Assembly: GCA_020061465.1 (NCBI GenBank)
Contig: JAGUYG010000048.1
Span: 1 to 64,000 of the forward strand
Direction: 5' to 3'
From: Ignavibacteriales bacterium
Lineage (GTDB): Bacteria; Bacteroidota; Ignavibacteria; Ignavibacteriales; Ignavibacteriaceae
DNA: 64,000 nucleotides
A program made the translations under genes and the position numbers. Below the pieces are notes generated by a model. That model saw nothing but the letters and a program-made list of their open reading frames with translations. It was not told where the DNA came from and did no database searches. Every line of letters begins with the position of its first letter. Position 1 is the first letter of the stretch. This document shows positions 8,922-17,880 of the stretch, piece after piece.

Positions 8922-10469
8922 ATGAAAAGAATGAAACTGCCTAAACTGCACAATCAAATTCTCATCGCATTAATTGCCGGGGCAATTTTTGGTTCAATCT
9001 TTAATGTAAACACAAAAACTCTAAGCATCAGTTACAAATCTGATAAAGTCAATGTGACTGAAACAATTTTAAATTGGGAGGTATTTGGTTTTATAAAAAT
9101 GATTGAATCTCCCGACACGATATTATTCAATTCAAAACAGCAGCTAGAAATCATTTCAACCTTTAAATCGCTAAAAAGTTCAGATACTCCTTTTCAAGCC
9201 TTTGCCGTTAACTGCTACATAAAAGGAGAGGAGAGCAGTAAATTACCCATAAAAGTTTTTAAGGAGGCAACATCATTATCAAAAGAAAAATCAATCGCAA
9301 CAGGAATAAAATGGATTGGAGATATTTTCATCCGGCTTCTCACTATGATTGCCGTTCCTCTTGTTTTAGCTTCTTTAACAGTTGGGGCAGCAAGTCTTGG
9401 TGACTTGAAAAAATTCGCAAGGATTGGCGGAAAAACAATTTCTTTTTATCTAATAACTACTGTGATTGCAATTTCCATCGGGCTTCTTTCGGCTAATATA
9501 ATTCAACCCGGAAAGCAGATGGCTGTGGAAACTAAAGAAAGACTGCTCTCAGTTTACACAGGTGAAGTTGAATTAAAAATTGAAAAGGCAACCGACTATA
9601 ATATTATACAAGAAATTGTAAATCTCGTACCAAAAAATCCAATATCAGCTTTGGCAAACGGTGAGATGATTCAAATAGTATTTTTTTCGCTTCTGTTAGG
9701 ATTGATTCTGAGTATGGTGGATAAAGATAGAGCTTCGCCTGTAATAAATTTTTTTGATGGACTCAGCGAAACTTTAATTCGTATGGTAAACGTTATAATG
9801 CTGATGGCACCAATTGGTGTATTCGCTCTAATATCGGCTACTGTTAGTGAATTCGGATTTGATATTTTACAAACTCTTTTTTGGTATGCAATTGCTGTAG
9901 TGTTAGGCTTGTTTATTCATACCGTCGGAACTTATTCTATTATAATTAAAACCTTCAGCAAGATTAAACTGAGAGATTTTTTTAAAGGGATAAGAAAAGC
10001 ACAAGCAATAGGTTTTACTACAAGTTCAAGCGCCGCTACTTTGCCTGTAAATATGGAATGCTGCCAGGATAATTTAGGTGTGTCAAAATCAATATCGGGT
10101 TTTGTTTTACCTCTCGGAGCTACAATAAATATGGACGGAACTGCATTGTATCAAGGCGTTGCCGCCGTTTTCATTGCGCAGGTTTTTGGGATAGAATTAA
10201 ATCTAATTCAGCAGTTAACTATTGTATTTACTGCCACTCTTGCTTCAATCGGAACTGCTCCGGTACCGGGAGTAGGATTAATTATGCTTGTAGTAATTTT
10301 AAAAGCCGTCGGAATTCCGGAGGAAGGAATTGCACTTATCTTAGGAATCGATAGAATTCTCGATATGTGCAGAACCGTGACCAATATATCCGGTGATGCG
10401 GCTGTTGCAGTTAGTGTGGCTACATCGGAGAAAGAAATAAATTACCCGGTTATGAATAAAATGGCTTAA
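8922..10469 (+). CDS. Dicarboxylate/amino acid:cation symporter (DAACS/GltP type)
   Basis: A 515-residue inner-membrane symporter of the SDF/glutamate transporter family. The two re-entrant hairpin signatures are present: a serine-rich motif (TSSSAATLPVNMECC near residue 369) and the sodium/substrate motif NMDGTALYQGVAAVFIAQ (about 405-423). The end has GIDRILDMCRTVTNISGD, also typical. The first helix (about residues 11-28) is followed by roughly 90 extra residues before the usual second helix region (IGDIFIRLLTMIAVPLVLAS at about 130). This segment is longer than in archaeal GltPh and is predicted to face outside. The start is an ATG with weak upstream AAGG. Substrate: glutamate, aspartate or a C4-dicarboxylate, from the family. 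Confidence 0.92.
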   Translation: MKRMKLPKLHNQILIALIAGAIFGSIFNVNTKTLSISYKSDKVNVTETILNWEVFGFIKMIESPDTILFNSKQQLEIISTFKSLKSSDTPFQAFAVNCYIKGEESSKLPIKVFKEATSLSKEKSIATGIKWIGDIFIRLLTMIAVPLVLASLTVGAASLGDLKKFARIGGKTISFYLITTVIAISIGLLSANIIQPGKQMAVETKERLLSVYTGEVELKIEKATDYNIIQEIVNLVPKNPISALANGEMIQIVFFSLLLGLILSMVDKDRASPVINFFDGLSETLIRMVNVIMLMAPIGVFALISATVSEFGFDILQTLFWYAIAVVLGLFIHTVGTYSIIIKTFSKIKLRDFFKGIRKAQAIGFTTSSSAATLPVNMECCQDNLGVSKSISGFVLPLGATINMDGTALYQGVAAVFIAQVFGIELNLIQQLTIVFTATLASIGTAPVPGVGLIMLVVILKAVGIPEEGIALILGIDRILDMCRTVTNISGDAAVAVSVATSEKEINYPVMNKMA

Positions 10470-10852
10470 TAACTCGCATTATGCACTATCCTTTAAGGTC
10501 ACTGCCTTAGACCTTGTCAAAATGATCCCGAATGCTTTTCCAATAGAACCTTCGATTGGGAAAGGATGCTGAATTTATGATCAACCTTGAAGGTTTTGAG
10601 AAGCTACCTTCAAGGTTTTATGAGATTTTGTGTAAGATGACATTTCTTCTTTTTGATTTTCTTTCAAGACTCATCCCTAATTATGTTTTATTTAATCCAC
10701 ATCAAGTATAATTTTTTCTACAGCCTTGTAAAAACTTAACTGATAGGTCTCACTAATTATTTTACACAATAGACTTCTAAGAGCGAAATTTGCGCTTTAA
10801 TTTTCGTGCATAAGTCTTTAATTTGCCGTCAAATTAAAAAATATTTTTATTG
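10470..10852. other. 383-bp spacer with hairpin repeats
   Basis: No gene is seen. Between 10490 and 10620 the spacer holds a run of imperfect palindromes. Around 10721-10740 is AGCCTTGTAAAAACTTAA, which resembles the outer end of the element at 6183 (ACTGTGTAAAAACTTAA). No good promoter was recognised before the EEP gene. Confidence 0.5.
10583..10617. repeat. AACCTT-type hairpin pair
   Basis: AACCTTGAAGGTT (10583-10595) is a palindrome around a central G. Close behind is ACCTTCAAGGT (10606-10616), another palindrome. The same AACCT/AGGTT theme occurs at 63878-63913 at the other end of the window. These are small dispersed intergenic hairpins. Confidence 0.5.
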
Positions 10853-11929
10853 ATGAAAGTTCGTTTAATGACAAAATTTACATTCACTTTGCTGCTCATC
10901 CTATTAAATTTCGTACTAACCGGTAATGCATTTTCAAAAATAATAGATAACGATACTTTAGTTGCAGCCTTCTGGAACTTAGAAAATTTATTTGATGTAG
11001 TTGATGACCCTGCAAAGAACGATGAAGATTTTCTTCCGAAAGGTGTTAAAGAATGGACCGCAGAACGGCTCGATAAGAAGATGTATAATCTTTCAAGAGT
11101 TATTCGCTCCATGAACAACGAAAAAGGTCCGGACATCATCGGCGTTTGCGAAGTTGAACATCAGCATCTTCTTGATACTATGATAGCAAAATTTTTATCC
11201 GACAAACCCTATGTAACTGCTTATGCTGAATCTCCCGATAACAGAGGAATCGACGTCGGATTAATTTTCGATTCAACCAAATTTTCGGTTATCTCAATTT
11301 CAGCCGATACGGTTAAATTGCCCGATTTATGGCCCACACGGCTGATTCTAAATGTCAATCTATTATTTAATTTAGTGGATACTATCCACACATTTATCAA
11401 CCATTGGCCTTCAAGAGTAGGCGGTGAAGAACGCTCTGAACCGAATAGGAAAGCCGCAGCAAAAACACTCAGAAATTCCGTCGTAAAAATTTTAACGGCA
11501 AATTCTTACGCTAAAATTTTAATCATGGGAGATTTTAATGACGAACCGCTGAACAGCTCAATATTAAAATATCTGGGCGCTCAACCTTTCATTTGCGGTG
11601 AGCAGAAAGATTTTAACTTAACCGAAGATTCAACAGCACTGTTTAACCTTTCCTATTCATCTTATGCCAAAGGTGAGGGAAGTTACATGTACAGAAGTAA
11701 TTGGAATATGCTGGATCAGATAATTGTTTCAACGAGTCTGATGGTTGACGAAAATTTTTCTTATATCTGTGATTCATTCGAAGTATATAAACCGGATTTT
11801 ATCGTAACGCGCTCGGGTTCATTTAAAGGTGCACCTTTTCCGACTTACGGCGGTAAAAGGTACCTTGGCGGCTACAGCGATCATTTTCCTGTGTTGGCAA
11901 AATTTATTTTCAGAGGAGTAAAAAGATGA
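10853..11929 (+). CDS. Secreted endonuclease/exonuclease/phosphatase-family hydrolase
   Basis: A 358-residue protein of the EEP (DNase I-like) superfamily. The metal and catalytic residues can be seen: FWNLENLFD near residue 43, GVCEVEH near 98, an INHWPSR His near 181, MGDFNDEP near 224 and a C-terminal GGYSDHFPV. A signal peptide covers about residues 1-27 (MTKFTFTLLLILLNFVLTGNAF portion), so it acts outside the cytoplasm. Substrates in this superfamily include DNA, phosphoinositides and other phosphodiesters; this one cannot be resolved. The ATG directly after a TTG was chosen. It overlaps the following SDR gene by 4 nt (ATGA), so the two are translationally coupled. Confidence 0.85.
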   Translation: MKVRLMTKFTFTLLLILLNFVLTGNAFSKIIDNDTLVAAFWNLENLFDVVDDPAKNDEDFLPKGVKEWTAERLDKKMYNLSRVIRSMNNEKGPDIIGVCEVEHQHLLDTMIAKFLSDKPYVTAYAESPDNRGIDVGLIFDSTKFSVISISADTVKLPDLWPTRLILNVNLLFNLVDTIHTFINHWPSRVGGEERSEPNRKAAAKTLRNSVVKILTANSYAKILIMGDFNDEPLNSSILKYLGAQPFICGEQKDFNLTEDSTALFNLSYSSYAKGEGSYMYRSNWNMLDQIIVSTSLMVDENFSYICDSFEVYKPDFIVTRSGSFKGAPFPTYGGKRYLGGYSDHFPVLAKFIFRGVKR

Positions 11930-12618
11930 CGAAAGAAATTTTGATCTTCGGAGCTTCAAGTCCTTTAGGACAGGGTGTAACAAACGTTCTTCTAAAACAT
12001 GATTACGATAAAATATTTTTGTTTGACAGAAAAATTTCAAACAGTTTTAATGATGACCCGAATATTTCAAACTTTAAAATTGAGGATTTATCAATAGAAG
12101 AGAATGTTATAAAAGCACTTTCTGTTGTGAAACCTTCAAAAGAAAAAGAGTTATTTTTATTCAGCTCTATAGGAGGATATGCAGGAGGAAAATTTTTATG
12201 GGAAACAGAAACCTCTGAATTTGACGATATGATTTTGCGAAATCTTAAAATTAACTATCTGATTGCAAAGCATTTTTCTTTATTAGTCAAGCAGTCTGCC
12301 GGAGGTTCACTTTGTTTTACCTCTGCGTACGTAGGGCTTCATCCTGAAATAAAAAAAGTTCTTTACGAGGTTTCGAAGGCGGCTTTAATTCATTTAATTA
12401 AATCTCTTGCATTGGAGGGTAAGGAAATCAATCTAAGTGTAAACGGCATTGCTCCGTACATGATAGATACACCGGCAAACCGGCAATGGATTAGCAGCAC
12501 TGATTATGAAAAATGGACTAAACCCGAAGAGATCGGGGAATTAGTTCACAATCTTTTTGCCTCTTATAAATTTATTTCGGGAAATACAATTTTTTTGTCT
12601 TCAAGATTCGCAGTTTAA
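11926..12618 (+). CDS. Short-chain dehydrogenase/reductase family protein
   Basis: A 230-residue Rossmann-fold protein. The nucleotide-binding glycine motif GASSPLGQG lies at residues 9-17. A serine in FTSAYVG and the YEVSK motif (about 146-150) give the catalytic Ser-Tyr-Lys set. VNGIAPYMIDTP, following the active site, is the usual SDR cofactor/substrate loop. The ATG has a good Shine-Dalgarno (GAGGAG) inside the end of the EEP gene. The substrate is unknown. Coupling to a secreted EEP hydrolase is odd and gives no clear pathway. Confidence 0.85.
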   Translation: MTKEILIFGASSPLGQGVTNVLLKHDYDKIFLFDRKISNSFNDDPNISNFKIEDLSIEENVIKALSVVKPSKEKELFLFSSIGGYAGGKFLWETETSEFDDMILRNLKINYLIAKHFSLLVKQSAGGSLCFTSAYVGLHPEIKKVLYEVSKAALIHLIKSLALEGKEINLSVNGIAPYMIDTPANRQWISSTDYEKWTKPEEIGELVHNLFASYKFISGNTIFLSSRFAV

Positions 12619-12784
12619 ATTGTTTTTTACCTATTTTTACGCTGTTTATTTAATTTTCATTAACAAATTCTTTATTGACTTTGTATATCGAAATCCTTAA
12701 TGTAGCATCACATTTTTTAAGAATATTATGGAGCCTTTCTCTCCTCAAGCATCATTTATTTAATTTATTAGGAGGTTACTCTTT

Positions 12785-13483
12785 ATGGAATTTACAGGTA
12801 TTTTCTCGTCGATTTTTAATGTAATAGCCCAAACCACTGCAGATAGCGGCGGGGCTTTAAATTGGCTTACCGAAAAATTTGAAGCGGGCGGCGGATTTAT
12901 GTATCCTATTCTAGCAGCTTTAGTTTTGGGATTAGCTTTTTCAATCGAACGATTATGGACGCTGTCACGCGCTAGAGTTAATACAAAACAATTTATCGTA
13001 AAAGTAAAAAGAGCTCTCGATGAAGGCGGAGTTCAAGCAGCTATGGATGTTTGCGCAAACACCCGTGGACCGGTTGCCTCAGTTTTTCATGCAGGCTTAC
13101 TCCGGGCTGAAGAAGGATTGGAAGCCGCCGAGAAAGCGATTATCTCTTATGGTGGTATCGAGATGAGTTTCCTCGAAAGAGGTTTGATATGGATTTCCAC
13201 ATTCATTACAATTGCACCCATGCTTGGGTTTACCGGAACGGTGCAGGGTATGATTGCTGCCTTCGATGCTATTAAAGAAGCCGCACAAATTTCACCCGCA
13301 ATTGTTGCCGAAGGTATTTCTATTGCTCTTTTAACCACGCTTTTCGGTCTGGTAGTGGCAATGATACTTCAAGTCTTTTACAATTACTTCGTTTCCAGAA
13401 TTGACCGGCTTGTAGGCGATATGGAGGAAAGCTCTATCGAATTAATCGATGCTTTGTATGAATTAAAAATACATAAAAAATAA
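12785..13483 (+). CDS. exbB: MotA/TolQ/ExbB proton channel family protein
   Basis: A 232-residue inner-membrane subunit of the proton-driven motor that energises TonB (or Tol) across the envelope. There is a long N-terminal segment with one membrane helix (about residues 38-58). The conserved TolQ/ExbB domain follows, including ERGLIWISTFITIAPMLGFTGTVQGMIAAF (split about 130-160) and ALLTTLFGLVVAMILQVFYN (about 180-200). The ATG has a strong AGGAGG sequence 9 nt upstream. Two ExbD genes follow directly. No TonB gene is in the window, but a TonB receptor lies about 8 kb downstream. Confidence 0.92.
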   Translation: MEFTGIFSSIFNVIAQTTADSGGALNWLTEKFEAGGGFMYPILAALVLGLAFSIERLWTLSRARVNTKQFIVKVKRALDEGGVQAAMDVCANTRGPVASVFHAGLLRAEEGLEAAEKAIISYGGIEMSFLERGLIWISTFITIAPMLGFTGTVQGMIAAFDAIKEAAQISPAIVAEGISIALLTTLFGLVVAMILQVFYNYFVSRIDRLVGDMEESSIELIDALYELKIHKK

Positions 13484-13521
13484 ATAAGCTGTTATCCATC
13501 ATCTAAAAAGAGCCATTGGTA

Positions 13522-14049
13522 ATGATTAAAAAGAAAAAAATACCGGAAGCTTCGATACCCACCAGTTCTATGGCGGATATAGCTTTTTTACTTCTATTGT
13601 TTTTCTTAGTAGCCACTGTTATAGATGTTGATACGGGTATCGGTTTAACTCTGCCTGAATATGTGGAAGACATTGAAACGGTAGAAGTGCCGAAAGACCG
13701 TATGGCTGCTCTGCTGATTAATGAAAGAGGCGATATTCTATTGGACGGTGAACAAGTATCCGTATTTCAAATTAAAAATAATTTGAAAAAAAGAATCGTT
13801 GAAAAAATTGAGCTTCCGAAGGCAAAAAAATTAATTGTCTCACTTAAAACCGACAGAAAGACATTCTATAACACTTACGTCCAGGCATTGGATCAAGTAA
13901 AGTTATCCTTTTTTGAGGTAAGAGACGAGTATTCAAATGCAAACTTTGGAAGAAGATATATCGATCTTAAACCCGATCAGCAGGATGAAGTTAAGGAAAA
14001 AATTCCTATAATTATTTCTCTTGCCGAACCGGAAGTTGTTAAAAAATAA
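13522..14049 (+). CDS. exbD: Biopolymer transport protein ExbD/TolR, first copy
   Basis: A 175-residue ExbD. After a short basic N-terminus it has [21 protein letters not shown], the single membrane helix with the essential Asp that carries protons. The periplasmic domain follows ([20 protein letters not shown] and onward) and is longer than in the second copy. The ATG at 13522 is preferred to a TTG six bases earlier because AAGAG lies about 9 nt before it. It probably works with the upstream ExbB and the downstream second ExbD in a heteromeric complex, as is common in Bacteroidota. Confidence 0.9.
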   Translation: MIKKKKIPEASIPTSSMADIAFLLLLFFLVATVIDVDTGIGLTLPEYVEDIETVEVPKDRMAALLINERGDILLDGEQVSVFQIKNNLKKRIVEKIELPKAKKLIVSLKTDRKTFYNTYVQALDQVKLSFFEVRDEYSNANFGRRYIDLKPDQQDEVKEKIPIIISLAEPEVVKK

Positions 14050-14066
14050 GTTTGAGGTAAATAATA

Positions 14067-14480
14067 ATGAAATTTGAAAAGCGAAGAGCTACTACAAAGC
14101 AGGAAATTCCTACTGCATCTATGCCCGATATAGTTTTCATGCTTTTACTGTTCTTCATGGTAACAACCACTTTACGGGAAGTTGATGTACTTGTAGATTT
14201 TAAATTGCCCGATGCACAAGCCATCGAGAAAATTGAAAACAAAAGATTAATCTCCTATATATGGGTTGGCAATACAGGAAAAATCCAAATTAACGACAGC
14301 ATAGTCATGTTGGGAGATGTGCAGCCCCTTATGTACACTAAAAGACAGGAACTTCCTAATATAATAGTTTCTCTTAGAATTGACCGGAATTCCGATATGG
14401 GATTAGTAACCGATATCCAGCAAGAACTGAGAAAGGCTTATTGTTTACGTATCAATTATTCGGCTAATATTAAAATTTGA
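14067..14480 (+). CDS. exbD: Biopolymer transport protein ExbD/TolR, second copy
   Basis: A 137-residue ExbD paralogue of the preceding gene. The membrane helix is PTASMPDIVFMLLLFFMVTT with the conserved Asp. The periplasmic domain is compact. GAGGT about 9 nt before the ATG is a clear Shine-Dalgarno. It starts 17 nt after the first exbD and is followed by a perfect intrinsic terminator at 14514, so exbB-exbD-exbD is one transcription unit. Confidence 0.9.
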   Translation: MKFEKRRATTKQEIPTASMPDIVFMLLLFFMVTTTLREVDVLVDFKLPDAQAIEKIENKRLISYIWVGNTGKIQINDSIVMLGDVQPLMYTKRQELPNIIVSLRIDRNSDMGLVTDIQQELRKAYCLRINYSANIKI

Positions 14481-14513
14481 TTCTTATTCAAATAAGAAAT
14501 TTTTATTTAATTT

Positions 14514-14541
14514 AAGGCAGGTAAATTTACCTGCCTTTTCA
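14514..14541 (+). terminator. Intrinsic terminator after exbB-exbD-exbD
   Basis: AAGGCAGGTAAA (14514-14525) is followed immediately by its exact complement TTTACCTGCCTT (14526-14537), then TTC. The 24-bp perfect palindrome with a T-rich end is a textbook Rho-independent terminator. Its A-rich left flank means it may also work in the other direction. Confidence 0.85.
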
Positions 14542-14556
14542 ATTTACAGAGGATAT

Positions 14557-15009
14557 ATGAGCTTAAAAGATAGAATCAATCAGGATTTGAAGGATGCATT
14601 AAAGAGCGGTGATAAACTCCGGTTAGAAACTATTCGTTCAATAAGGGCACTTATTCTGGAATTTGAAAAATCCGGGTCCGGAAAGGAACTAACGCCCGAC
14701 GCTGAAGTAAATATGCTAAGCGGTGCCGTAAAAAAAAGAAAGGATTCTATTGAGCAATTTAGAAATGCCGGCAGAATTGACCTTGCCGAAAAAGAGGAAA
14801 AGGAACTTAATATCCTCTTGCAATACCTGCCCGAGCAGCTTGGTGAGATGGAGCTGAACAATATTATTAAATCGATTGCCGAAAGTGTCGGTGCAGCTTC
14901 AAAGGATGATTTCGCCAAGCTAATGCCGGCGGTAATGAAAGAAGTTAAAGGGAAAACCGATGGTAAACTGGTTAGAAGTTTGGTTGAAAAATATTTAGGC
15001 ATGACTTGA
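14557..15009 (+). CDS. yqeY: GatB/YqeY domain-containing protein
   Basis: A full-length 150-residue YqeY protein. It resembles the C-terminal tRNA-interacting domain of the amidotransferase subunit GatB but stands alone. Typical pieces are the N-terminal DLKDALKSGDKLRLETIRSI, the middle RKDSIEQFRNAGR and LLQYLPEQL, and the C-terminal KLMPAVMKEVKGKTDGKLV. Its exact function is not known. It may affect tRNA-dependent amidation. The stop overlaps the TTG start of cvpA by 4 nt, so it leads a YqeY-CvpA-MutS2 operon. Confidence 0.93.
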   Translation: MSLKDRINQDLKDALKSGDKLRLETIRSIRALILEFEKSGSGKELTPDAEVNMLSGAVKKRKDSIEQFRNAGRIDLAEKEEKELNILLQYLPEQLGEMELNNIIKSIAESVGAASKDDFAKLMPAVMKEVKGKTDGKLVRSLVEKYLGMT

Positions 15010-15527
15010 ACGTAATTGATGTCATAATTCCCCTAATCCTTCTTGTGGGATTTATTTTGGGTTTCAAGGACGGATTTGTAAGGAAGATTATTGGGCTTAT
15101 CGGCTTTGCAGTAGCGATTATTCTTGCCATTAATTTTGCAGCCGATATAGGACGAGTGATCGAGACAGTATTTAAAATTGAGTTCTATCTCGCCGAAATA
15201 ATCGGAGGCATTTCAATTTTTTCTATAATAATTCTGTTCACTTCAATTATAAAGAGAGTTGTCCATCCTTTCGATAAAGTAAATAATTTAGTTAATCAAT
15301 TAGGAGGCGGGGTCGTTGGAGTAATCCAGATTCTCTTCTTTTTGAGCGCAGTTTTGTTCATCTTGAAAATCTTCGACATTCCAAACGAGAACGATTCAAA
15401 GGGGTCCTTATTTTATTCCAAAGTTTACAACATAATTCCGGATGTAGTTGATTATATAAGCAGTCAAAATCCGCAAAACAAAAATTTTATTAAAGATTTC
15501 ATTAACGGGAGAGATACGACGAAATGA
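15006..15527 (+). CDS. CvpA family inner-membrane protein
   Basis: A 173-residue integral membrane protein. Four hydrophobic segments are visible (about residues 5-25, 28-48, 62-82 and 100-120), the usual CvpA layout. Family text NVIDVIIPLILLVGFILGFKDG (split) opens the protein, with GFVRKIIGLIGF following. CvpA is linked in other bacteria to colicin V production, bile and envelope stress, with no settled mechanism. The start is TTG overlapping the yqeY stop. The stop overlaps the mutS2 ATG (ATGA). Confidence 0.85.
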   Translation: MNVIDVIIPLILLVGFILGFKDGFVRKIIGLIGFAVAIILAINFAADIGRVIETVFKIEFYLAEIIGGISIFSIIILFTSIIKRVVHPFDKVNNLVNQLGGGVVGVIQILFFLSAVLFILKIFDIPNENDSKGSLFYSKVYNIIPDVVDYISSQNPQNKNFIKDFINGRDTTK

Positions 15528-17872
15528 TTTCGGGTTCTGTGATAGAAAAATTAGAATTCAATAAGGTTCTTCATTACATATCAAATTATTCGCATACAGA
15601 AAAAGGAAAAGAAAAAGTTTTCTCGCTAAAGCCGCTTAACGGCATAAGAGAAATTTTAAGCGAGGGAGAACTTGTAAGCCAGGCAAAAAATTTATTAAAT
15701 CTTCGTGCAGCGCCGCCTTTTGAATACGTACCTGATTTAAGCGAAGCTTTGTTAAAAAGCAAAATTGAAGGAGCGGTACTGGAAGGGAAAAAGATATTCG
15801 AAATTTACCGGCTTGCCGTAATCTCCAGAAATATTTATTCGTATCTGAAAAGTAATTCCGATAATGCGCGGGCATTATTCGATACAGGAGCAAGATTATT
15901 AGTAGACAAAATGTTCGAGCACCATATTCAAAAAATTATAAATGACGAAGGAGATGTAAAACCCAACGCAAGTCCTAAATTATCGGAAATAAAAAATGAA
16001 ATTGCCGCAAAGAGCAGTGAACTTGTCAGGTCGGTAAACCGCCTGATTAAGAACTTGCGAGACAGAGAGATTGTACGTGAGGATTACATTACTCTTCGAG
16101 ACGGAAGAATTGTTATACCTGTTAAAGCCGAACATAAGCGCCATATAAGAGGTTTTATACACTCCGAATCTGCTACAGGGCAAACGGTTTATATTGAACC
16201 CGAAGAAACTCTCGAATTGAATAATGAGATTATTTCTCTCAACTTTGCCGAAAGAAGAGAGGTTGAACGATTATTAAGAGAGCTTACTAAAAAAATCGGC
16301 GGCTACAGCGATGAACTAATGGACTCGCTATATACTCTTTCGGACCTGGACTCAATATTTGCCCGTGCAAAATACTCAATTGAAATAATCGGTGCATTTC
16401 CGAACATAGATAACAAGAAACCCCTTGAAATTATAGATGCACGACATCCGGTTTTACTGAAAAGAATCGGACGCGAAAAAACGGTTCCTTTACATGTTAA
16501 ATTAAACGGCGGAAACGTCATTCTAATTACCGGTCCAAATGCAGGCGGTAAAACGGTGGTGCTGAAGACAATCGGTTTGACTTCTATGATGGTTCAATCG
16601 GGAATTCATGCGCCTCTTAGTGCAGATTCAAATTACCATTTTTTCAATAAAATATTAATCGATATAGGCGATGAACAGTCTATCGAAGATGACCTTTCTA
16701 CTTTTAGCTCGCATCTTTCTAACATAAAAAATACACTGGAAGATGCCTCCGTGGACTCACTCGTTCTGTTAGATGAAATCGGTACCGGTACCGATCCAAC
16801 CGAAGGTTCAGCTTTGGCAATTGCCGTTTTAATTTCACTACGCAATAAAAAAAGCACTGTTTTCGCTACCACGCATCACGGCAGTCTTAAGCTCCTTGCA
16901 AATGAGCTGGATGGATTTCAGAATGCGGCAATGGAATTTGATAACGTTAATTTAAAACCTACTTATGTCTTTAAGCAAGGCATACCCGGTTCAAGTTATG
17001 CATTTGAAATTGCCGAAAGAATAGGGTTTAAGAGAAATTATTTGTCGCTTGCAAAACAGTATATAGATCCCGACAAGCATAAAATTGAAAAATTTTTGGT
17101 AGAGCTTGAAACTAAATCAAAATCGCTAGAAGAAAAATTAAAAGAGGCTGAGTTGGAAAATTCACGTCTAACGGGATTGTCTAATCTTTACAAGACAAAT
17201 CTTGAAAAGCTTGAGAAAGAAAAGAAAGATATTCTTAAGCGTGCAAAAGAAGAAGCTGAGATTTATCTAAAAGATGTAAACAAAACTTTTGAAGCCGTAA
17301 TTAAAGAGCTTAAAGAAAAAAAAGCCGACAGCGAGACTATTAAAGCTTCACGAAAAATTCTTACCGAATTAAAACTAAAAAATAAAGCCTTGTTCGATGA
17401 GGAAAACATTTTAGAAGAGGAAGAAAAATCACTTAAAACAGGCGATATAGTAAAACTAAAAAACACCGAAACTAAGGGTGAAATTTTATCCATAGATATC
17501 GAAAAAAGAAAAGCCGTTATAAAAACCGGTTCAATTAAAATGCAAGTTGCTACGAAAGATTTACAACATGCCTCCAAACCGGAGCCGGTACCGGTATACC
17601 ATCACGAATTCATGCATGCGCAAAGAGACCTTAAATTTAGAATCGATATCAGAGGCGAAAAACCCGAAGAAGCCGAATTTGAAGTTCTCCGATTTGTTGA
17701 CGAAGCATATATGGCAGGCTTGGAAAGAATTGAAATACTCCATGGAAAGGGGACAGGTGCATTAAAACGAACTGTGGGAAAAATTTTAAAGTCGCACGAT
17801 AAAGTAAAAAATTATTATTTTGCCCCTATCGAATTAGGCGGAGAAGGTGTAACCATTGCTGAACTAAAATAA
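15524..17872 (+). CDS. mutS2: Endonuclease MutS2
   Basis: A full-length 782-residue MutS2 protein, an ATPase that binds branched DNA and, in several bacteria, suppresses recombination or rescues collided ribosomes. The N-terminal core and clamp cover about residues 1-300. Walker A is GPNAGGKTVV near 335. Walker B/signature is LLDEIGTGTDPTEGSAL near 413. A long coiled coil spans about 520-620. The C-terminal Smr nuclease domain has IDIRGEKPEEA and the HGKGTGALK motif near 755. The start ATG overlaps cvpA by 4 nt. The MutS mismatch-binding domain is absent, as expected for MutS2. Confidence 0.97.
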   Translation: MISGSVIEKLEFNKVLHYISNYSHTEKGKEKVFSLKPLNGIREILSEGELVSQAKNLLNLRAAPPFEYVPDLSEALLKSKIEGAVLEGKKIFEIYRLAVISRNIYSYLKSNSDNARALFDTGARLLVDKMFEHHIQKIINDEGDVKPNASPKLSEIKNEIAAKSSELVRSVNRLIKNLRDREIVREDYITLRDGRIVIPVKAEHKRHIRGFIHSESATGQTVYIEPEETLELNNEIISLNFAERREVERLLRELTKKIGGYSDELMDSLYTLSDLDSIFARAKYSIEIIGAFPNIDNKKPLEIIDARHPVLLKRIGREKTVPLHVKLNGGNVILITGPNAGGKTVVLKTIGLTSMMVQSGIHAPLSADSNYHFFNKILIDIGDEQSIEDDLSTFSSHLSNIKNTLEDASVDSLVLLDEIGTGTDPTEGSALAIAVLISLRNKKSTVFATTHHGSLKLLANELDGFQNAAMEFDNVNLKPTYVFKQGIPGSSYAFEIAERIGFKRNYLSLAKQYIDPDKHKIEKFLVELETKSKSLEEKLKEAELENSRLTGLSNLYKTNLEKLEKEKKDILKRAKEEAEIYLKDVNKTFEAVIKELKEKKADSETIKASRKILTELKLKNKALFDEENILEEEEKSLKTGDIVKLKNTETKGEILSIDIEKRKAVIKTGSIKMQVATKDLQHASKPEPVPVYHHEFMHAQRDLKFRIDIRGEKPEEAEFEVLRFVDEAYMAGLERIEILHGKGTGALKRTVGKILKSHDKVKNYYFAPIELGGEGVTIAELK

Positions 17873-17880
17873 GGTGAAGC

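Noticed and set aside
12785-14480. Flagellar MotA/MotB-type stator
   Set aside because: The two small partners are ExbD/TolR proteins with a single membrane helix and no OmpA-like peptidoglycan-binding domain.
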